A DNA stretch of 8,910 nt from the NCBI GenBank assembly GCA_934662525.1, contig CAKUKJ010000073.1, positions 1 through 8,910 of the forward strand, written 5' to 3'. The notes beneath the pieces are model-generated. The model did not search any database and had not been told where the DNA came from. It saw only the letters and a program-made list of their open reading frames with translations. Source of the stretch: an uncultured Coriobacteriales bacterium. Its GTDB lineage: Bacteria > Actinomycetota > Coriobacteriia > Coriobacteriales > UMGS124. Below are positions 5,727-8,910 of the stretch, piece after piece. The stretch's first letter is position 1. The number at the start of each line of letters is the position of its first letter. A program made the translations under genes and the position numbers.

Positions 5727-8489
5727 ATGCAAAGCGTGCAGCTTGCGGCGAGCGAGGTATGGGTCACCCTCATCCTGGGCGCCATACTGTATTTGTTCAA
5801 AAACGAGCTCAGCCAAAAGCGGGTCACGCGGGCCCTGGTGGTCGCCTGCATCGTCAGGCTTGTGAGCGACGCCGTCTCTTGGGGGTTCGACGGGGTGCCG
5901 GGCGCCTTCTTCGGCGCAGTTCTCACGGTCAGCAACTACGCCACGTTCGTCTCGAACGACCTGGTCTCCATCGCGTTCTCGATGTTCATATGGGGGCTCG
6001 TCAAGAGGGGAGACGAAAGGCCCGGCCTTATCCTGAAGGCGTACTGGGCGCTGGAGGCCGTTGCGATATGCGCCCTGACCCTGAACGTCCACTTCGGGTG
6101 GTTCTACTCCCTCGACGCCGGCAACGCCTACACGAGGGGCGACTATTACCGGCTCACGCACGTGGCTCCCATCGCGGCCCTGCTCGTCGTGCTCTGGCTG
6201 CTCCTGAGGTATCGCGACAGGCTCGGCAAGAACCAGGCCGTCATGGGGTGGTCGTACCTCGTCGTGATGGCAGGCGCCACCGCATACGAGCTTGCGAGCT
6301 TCGGGCTGTCGCTGCAAGCCTACGCCCAGACGTTCTCCGCGCTCATGGCGCTCTTCGTCGACGAGATAGACATCCGGCGCAGCCTGATCGCGACCCAGGA
6401 GAAGCTCAGGCACACCAACGCCGAGCTCAAGGCGCAGGAGAAGAAGGCCGAGGCCGCGCTGCAGGCGGAGGAGCGCAAGACGCAGATCATCCTCTCGATC
6501 GCCGCCACCTACAAGGAGATCGTGGTGCTGGACTTTGCGACGAGGCGCTACCACATCCTCTCCCAGCACGAGGGCTCCTATCGCTCGACGGGAGTGGCCG
6601 GCACCTTCGACCAGCTCGTTCAGACGACGTTCAAAACCAAGCTCGCCTCAGATTACGGCAACAACGAGGAGGTGCGCGCCTTCCTCGACCTCGACACCGT
6701 GCAGGGGCGCCTGCGGCACAAGAACGCCGACGCCATGGAGCTCAAGACCACGGCCGGCACCTGGTATTCGGCGGGGTTCCTCGCCAACAGGCGCGACGGG
6801 GCGGGCAACGTGGTCGACTGCCTGTTCGTCGTGCGCGACATCGCCGAGCAGAAAAGGCGGGAACTGGAAAAAGACGATGCGCTGATGCGGCAGCAAGACG
6901 AGCTGTCCCTTGCGCTTGCGGCGGCGCAGCAGGCCAGCAAGGCAAAGACCATGTTCCTCAACAGCATGTCTCATGACATCCGCACCCCCATGAACGCCAT
7001 CATCGGCTTCACCGCGCTGGCGCAGACGCACATCTCCAACACCGAGCAGGTGCAGGACTACCTTGCGAAGATCGCCACGTCGAGCACCCATCTGCTGAGC
7101 CTCATCAACGACATCCTCGATATGAGCCGCATCGAGAGCGGCAGCGTCAAGCTCGACGAGAAGCCCCTGCACCTGCCCGACCTGCTCCACGACCTGCGCA
7201 CCATGATCCAGGGACTCATCAACTCCAAGCAGCAGAACCTCTACATCGACGCGCAGGACGTGACCCACGAGGACGTCGTGACCGACAAGCTGCGCCTGAA
7301 CCAGGTGCTCATCAACATCGTGGGCAACGCCATCAAGTTCACCCCGGCGGGCGGCGACATCATCGTCCACCTCGTGGAGAGGCCCTGCCTCACGCGCGGG
7401 CACGCGACGTACGAGATTTCGATCAAGGACAACGGCATCGGCATGTCGGCCCAGTTCACGGAGCATGTGTTCGACACGTTCTCCAGGGAGCGCTCCTCCA
7501 CGGTGAGCGGCATCCAAGGCACCGGCCTGGGCATGGCCATCACGAAGAACATCGTGGAGATGATGGGCGGCACCATCGACGTGCAGAGCGAGGAGGGCAA
7601 GGGCAGCAAGTTCACCGTCACCCTCACCTTGCGCCTTGCAAGCCAGGCGGTGAGGCAGGAGCCCATCCCCGAGCTGCGCGGCGCCAGGGCACTTGTGGCC
7701 GACGACGACATCGACACGTGCCGCAGCGTCTGCAAGATGCTGCGCAGCATAGACATGCAGCCCGATTGGACCTCGTCGGGCAAGGAGGCCGTCCTGCGCG
7801 CCCAAGACGCCGCCGAGCTCAACGACGAGTACAAGGTGTACATCATCGACTACCTCATGCCCGACATGAACGGAATCGAGACCGTGCGCCGAATTCGCCG
7901 GGTGATCAGGGAAGACGTGCCCATCATCGTGCTGACGGCCTATGACTGGACCGACTTCGAGCAGGAGGCGCGCGAGGCGGGCGTCACGGCCTTCGTGGCC
8001 AAGCCCATCTTCATGTCTGAGCTCAGGTCGGTGCTCACCCGTCCCGTCCAGGAGGAGGCGCAGGCGGACGAGGTCGCCGTGATGCCGTGCGACTATTCCG
8101 GCAAGAGGGTGCTTTTGGTGGAGGACAACGAGCTGAACCGCGAGATCGCCTCCACGATCCTGGAGGAGGCGGGCATGCTGGTCGATTGCGCCGAGGACGG
8201 CATCGAGGCGGTCAACGCCGTCAACGAGGCGCCGGAGGGCACCTACGACCTGGTGCTCATGGACATCCAGATGCCCCGGATGGACGGCTACACCGCGGCG
8301 CGGGAGATTCGCACGCTGCCCGACAACAGGAAGGCCAACGTCCCCATCGTCGCGATGACGGCGAACGCCTTCGACGAAGACAGGCGCAGAAGCTTCGAAT
8401 GCGGTATGAACGGCCATGTCGTGAAGCCCATCGACGTCAAGGCCTTGGTGCAGACCCTCAACCGGGTGCTGGGGGATTCGGGACGATGA
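5727..8489 (+). CDS. Membrane hybrid sensor histidine kinase with two receiver domains, 920 aa
   Basis: ATG at 5727 has GGGGA (5716-5720) 6 nt upstream. Residues about 11-210 form seven or eight hydrophobic helices with a polar YTRGDYYRL motif (135-143), a pattern common in multi-TM sensor kinases. A charged coiled coil (about 216-255) leads to a PAS-like domain (about 257-375, ending VVDCLFVVRDIAEQKRRE), then a second helical linker. The kinase core is complete: H-box SMSHDIRTPMNAIIGF with His416, N-box around Asn534, DNGIGM starting at Asp568, and GTGLGMAI. Two receiver domains follow: REC1 with phospho-acceptor Asp708 (IIDYLMPDMNG) and AKPI, and REC2 with Asp846 (LMDIQMPRMDG) and VKPI. No histidine phosphotransfer domain is present, so any relay needs a separate HPt protein. 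No DNA-binding domain is present either. The signal sensed is unknown; control of the neighbouring flavoprotein genes is only a guess from proximity. Confidence 0.93.
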   Translation: MQSVQLAASEVWVTLILGAILYLFKNELSQKRVTRALVVACIVRLVSDAVSWGFDGVPGAFFGAVLTVSNYATFVSNDLVSIAFSMFIWGLVKRGDERPGLILKAYWALEAVAICALTLNVHFGWFYSLDAGNAYTRGDYYRLTHVAPIAALLVVLWLLLRYRDRLGKNQAVMGWSYLVVMAGATAYELASFGLSLQAYAQTFSALMALFVDEIDIRRSLIATQEKLRHTNAELKAQEKKAEAALQAEERKTQIILSIAATYKEIVVLDFATRRYHILSQHEGSYRSTGVAGTFDQLVQTTFKTKLASDYGNNEEVRAFLDLDTVQGRLRHKNADAMELKTTAGTWYSAGFLANRRDGAGNVVDCLFVVRDIAEQKRRELEKDDALMRQQDELSLALAAAQQASKAKTMFLNSMSHDIRTPMNAIIGFTALAQTHISNTEQVQDYLAKIATSSTHLLSLINDILDMSRIESGSVKLDEKPLHLPDLLHDLRTMIQGLINSKQQNLYIDAQDVTHEDVVTDKLRLNQVLINIVGNAIKFTPAGGDIIVHLVERPCLTRGHATYEISIKDNGIGMSAQFTEHVFDTFSRERSSTVSGIQGTGLGMAITKNIVEMMGGTIDVQSEEGKGSKFTVTLTLRLASQAVRQEPIPELRGARALVADDDIDTCRSVCKMLRSIDMQPDWTSSGKEAVLRAQDAAELNDEYKVYIIDYLMPDMNGIETVRRIRRVIREDVPIIVLTAYDWTDFEQEAREAGVTAFVAKPIFMSELRSVLTRPVQEEAQADEVAVMPCDYSGKRVLLVEDNELNREIASTILEEAGMLVDCAEDGIEAVNAVNEAPEGTYDLVLMDIQMPRMDGYTAAREIRTLPDNRKANVPIVAMTANAFDEDRRRSFECGMNGHVVKPIDVKALVQTLNRVLGDSGR

Positions 8490-8550
8490 CCGCTCGGGTC
8501 GCCCGAAGGCCCATCGATGCGGTTCCCTCGCTCCATGCGCCCGTTTGCGG

Positions 8551-8559
8551 TGATATGAT
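8551..8559 (+). promoter_or_regulatory. Extended -10 promoter of the solute-binding protein gene
   Basis: TGATATGAT matches an extended -10 element (TGn plus TATGAT at 8554-8559), of the same type as the one before the kinase gene. There is no recognisable -35 at 17 bp. Transcription would start near 8566, about 70 nt before the preferred start codon at 8636. This implies the gene is transcribed separately from the kinase, although no clear terminator separates them. Confidence 0.5.
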
Positions 8560-8635
8560 GTGACGCGAAACTGCTCGTGCCCCTTTCGGCGGCACTGCGA
8601 TGTCTTTGACGCCAATCGTCACGCAAAGGGGCCAC
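8560..8635 (+). promoter_or_regulatory. Structured mRNA leader that can mask the ribosome binding site
   Basis: The Shine-Dalgarno-like AAAGGGG (8625-8631) is the perfect complement of CCCCTTT (8580-8586) in the same leader, and GTG (8577-8579) with CAC (8633-8635) extends the pairing past a one-base bulge. A competing hairpin, GTGCC (8577-8581) with GGCAC (8590-8594), uses the same upstream bases and would free the site. A small perfect hairpin, TGACG-CCAAT-CGTCA (8607-8621), lies inside the loop. Two exclusive folds around a ribosome binding site are the form of a translational switch. No known riboswitch class is recognised. Confidence 0.4.
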
Positions 8636-8910
8636 ATGCTCACTCGGAGGCGCTTTGCCGCATCGGCGGCGACGCTCATTGCCATAGGCGCCGCTGTGCC
8701 GGCCATGCTCGCGGGTTGCGCGCCTGCGGGCGAAGCCGCCCCGTCGAGCGAGCTTGCCGAGCTTGTGGTGGGCTGCGACTCCTTCCCGCCGTTCGTTCGG
8801 TTCGATGAGAACGGCGACCCTTCGGGCATCGACGTCGACATTCTCCGCACGGCCTTGCGACGCCTGGGCTACGAGCCGGTTTTCAAGCGCATCTCATGGA
8901 AAGACAGGGC
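8636..8910 (+). CDS. Exported lipoprotein with family 3 solute-binding domain, cut by right edge
   Basis: The ORF runs from ATG 8636 off the window (91 codons visible). AAAGGGG lies 4 nt upstream, a little close. An in-frame ATG at 8600 would add 12 residues, but 8636 puts the charged TRRRF motif right at the N-terminus as expected for an export signal. The signal combines a twin-arginine-like TRRRFAA, a hydrophobic Ala-rich run and a lipobox, LAGC, with Cys28 as the likely lipidated residue. The mature part begins LVVGCDSFPPFVRFDENGDP and continues with SGIDVDILRTALRRLGY, a typical opening of a family 3 periplasmic binding domain (amino acids and similar small polar ligands). It could be the binding subunit of an ABC importer, or the sensor end of a longer protein such as a BvgS-like kinase. 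The missing C-terminus decides this. Confidence 0.8.
   Translation, partial: MLTRRRFAASAATLIAIGAAVPAMLAGCAPAGEAAPSSELAELVVGCDSFPPFVRFDENGDPSGIDVDILRTALRRLGYEPVFKRISWKDR

Noticed and set aside
5366..6976. Plus-strand ORF (536 aa) starting in the repeat array and running into the kinase gene
   Set aside because: It reads through palindromic repeats and then overlaps the kinase in another frame with Arg/Gly/His-rich sequence. It has no ribosome binding site or domain.
8477..8507. Inverted repeat TTCGGG…CCCGAA after the kinase stop, considered as a terminator
   Set aside because: The stem is short, its left arm lies within the coding sequence, competing pairings exist and no T tract follows.
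6648..8615. Long minus-strand ORF (655 aa) opposite the histidine kinase
   Set aside because: It is antisense to complete kinase and receiver motifs, and its composition is that of a shadow frame.

Overview
The window is high-GC DNA that most resembles an anaerobic gut actinobacterium of the Coriobacteriia, probably the family Eggerthellaceae (Eggerthella, Gordonibacter, Slackia, Adlercreutzia or relatives). This is an inference from content: two Tat-exported FAD-dependent reductases of the fumarate reductase/ketosteroid dehydrogenase-like superfamily, which is heavily expanded in that family, together with a multi-spanning membrane hybrid histidine kinase. I could run no search, so the family assignment is not proven.

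Layout. (1) 1-489: two small hydrophobic membrane proteins on the minus strand, one complete (85 aa) and one cut by the left edge. (2) 490-977: a gene-free stretch with an imperfect 30-bp inverted repeat around a 146-bp segment (a MITE-like structure) and a clear intrinsic terminator for the next minus-strand gene. (3) 978-2738 (minus) and 3466-5349 (plus): two divergently transcribed, Tat-exported flavoproteins of 586 and 627 aa. (4) 2739-3465: the 727-bp region between them, with an AT-richer core holding a pair of 16-bp direct repeats (operator-like) and, just ahead of the plus-strand gene, two tandem 35-bp units that each form a hairpin. (5) 5333-5644: about 2.5 copies of a tandem palindromic repeat that begins inside the last codons of the second flavoprotein gene, followed by a long nested stem-loop. 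(6) 5727-8489: a 920-aa hybrid sensor histidine kinase (multi-TM, PAS-like, HisKA-HATPase, REC, REC) with its own extended -10 promoter. (7) 8490-8910: an intergenic leader whose RNA could hide the ribosome binding site, then the start of an exported lipoprotein-type family 3 solute-binding domain, cut by the right edge.

How the parts may work together. The flavoproteins are expected to act outside the membrane, reducing or dehydrogenating an organic substrate, with electrons passed from or to a membrane cytochrome encoded elsewhere. No cytochrome or membrane anchor is present here. The kinase and the solute-binding protein could form the sensory side, but nothing in the sequence proves that they control the flavoproteins. 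No mobile-element transposase, CRISPR array, tRNA or rRNA was seen. The points most worth a second look are the repeat array that includes the 3' end of a gene, the altered FAD-binding motif in the second flavoprotein, the divergent regulatory region, the MITE-like structure and the leader at 8560-8635.
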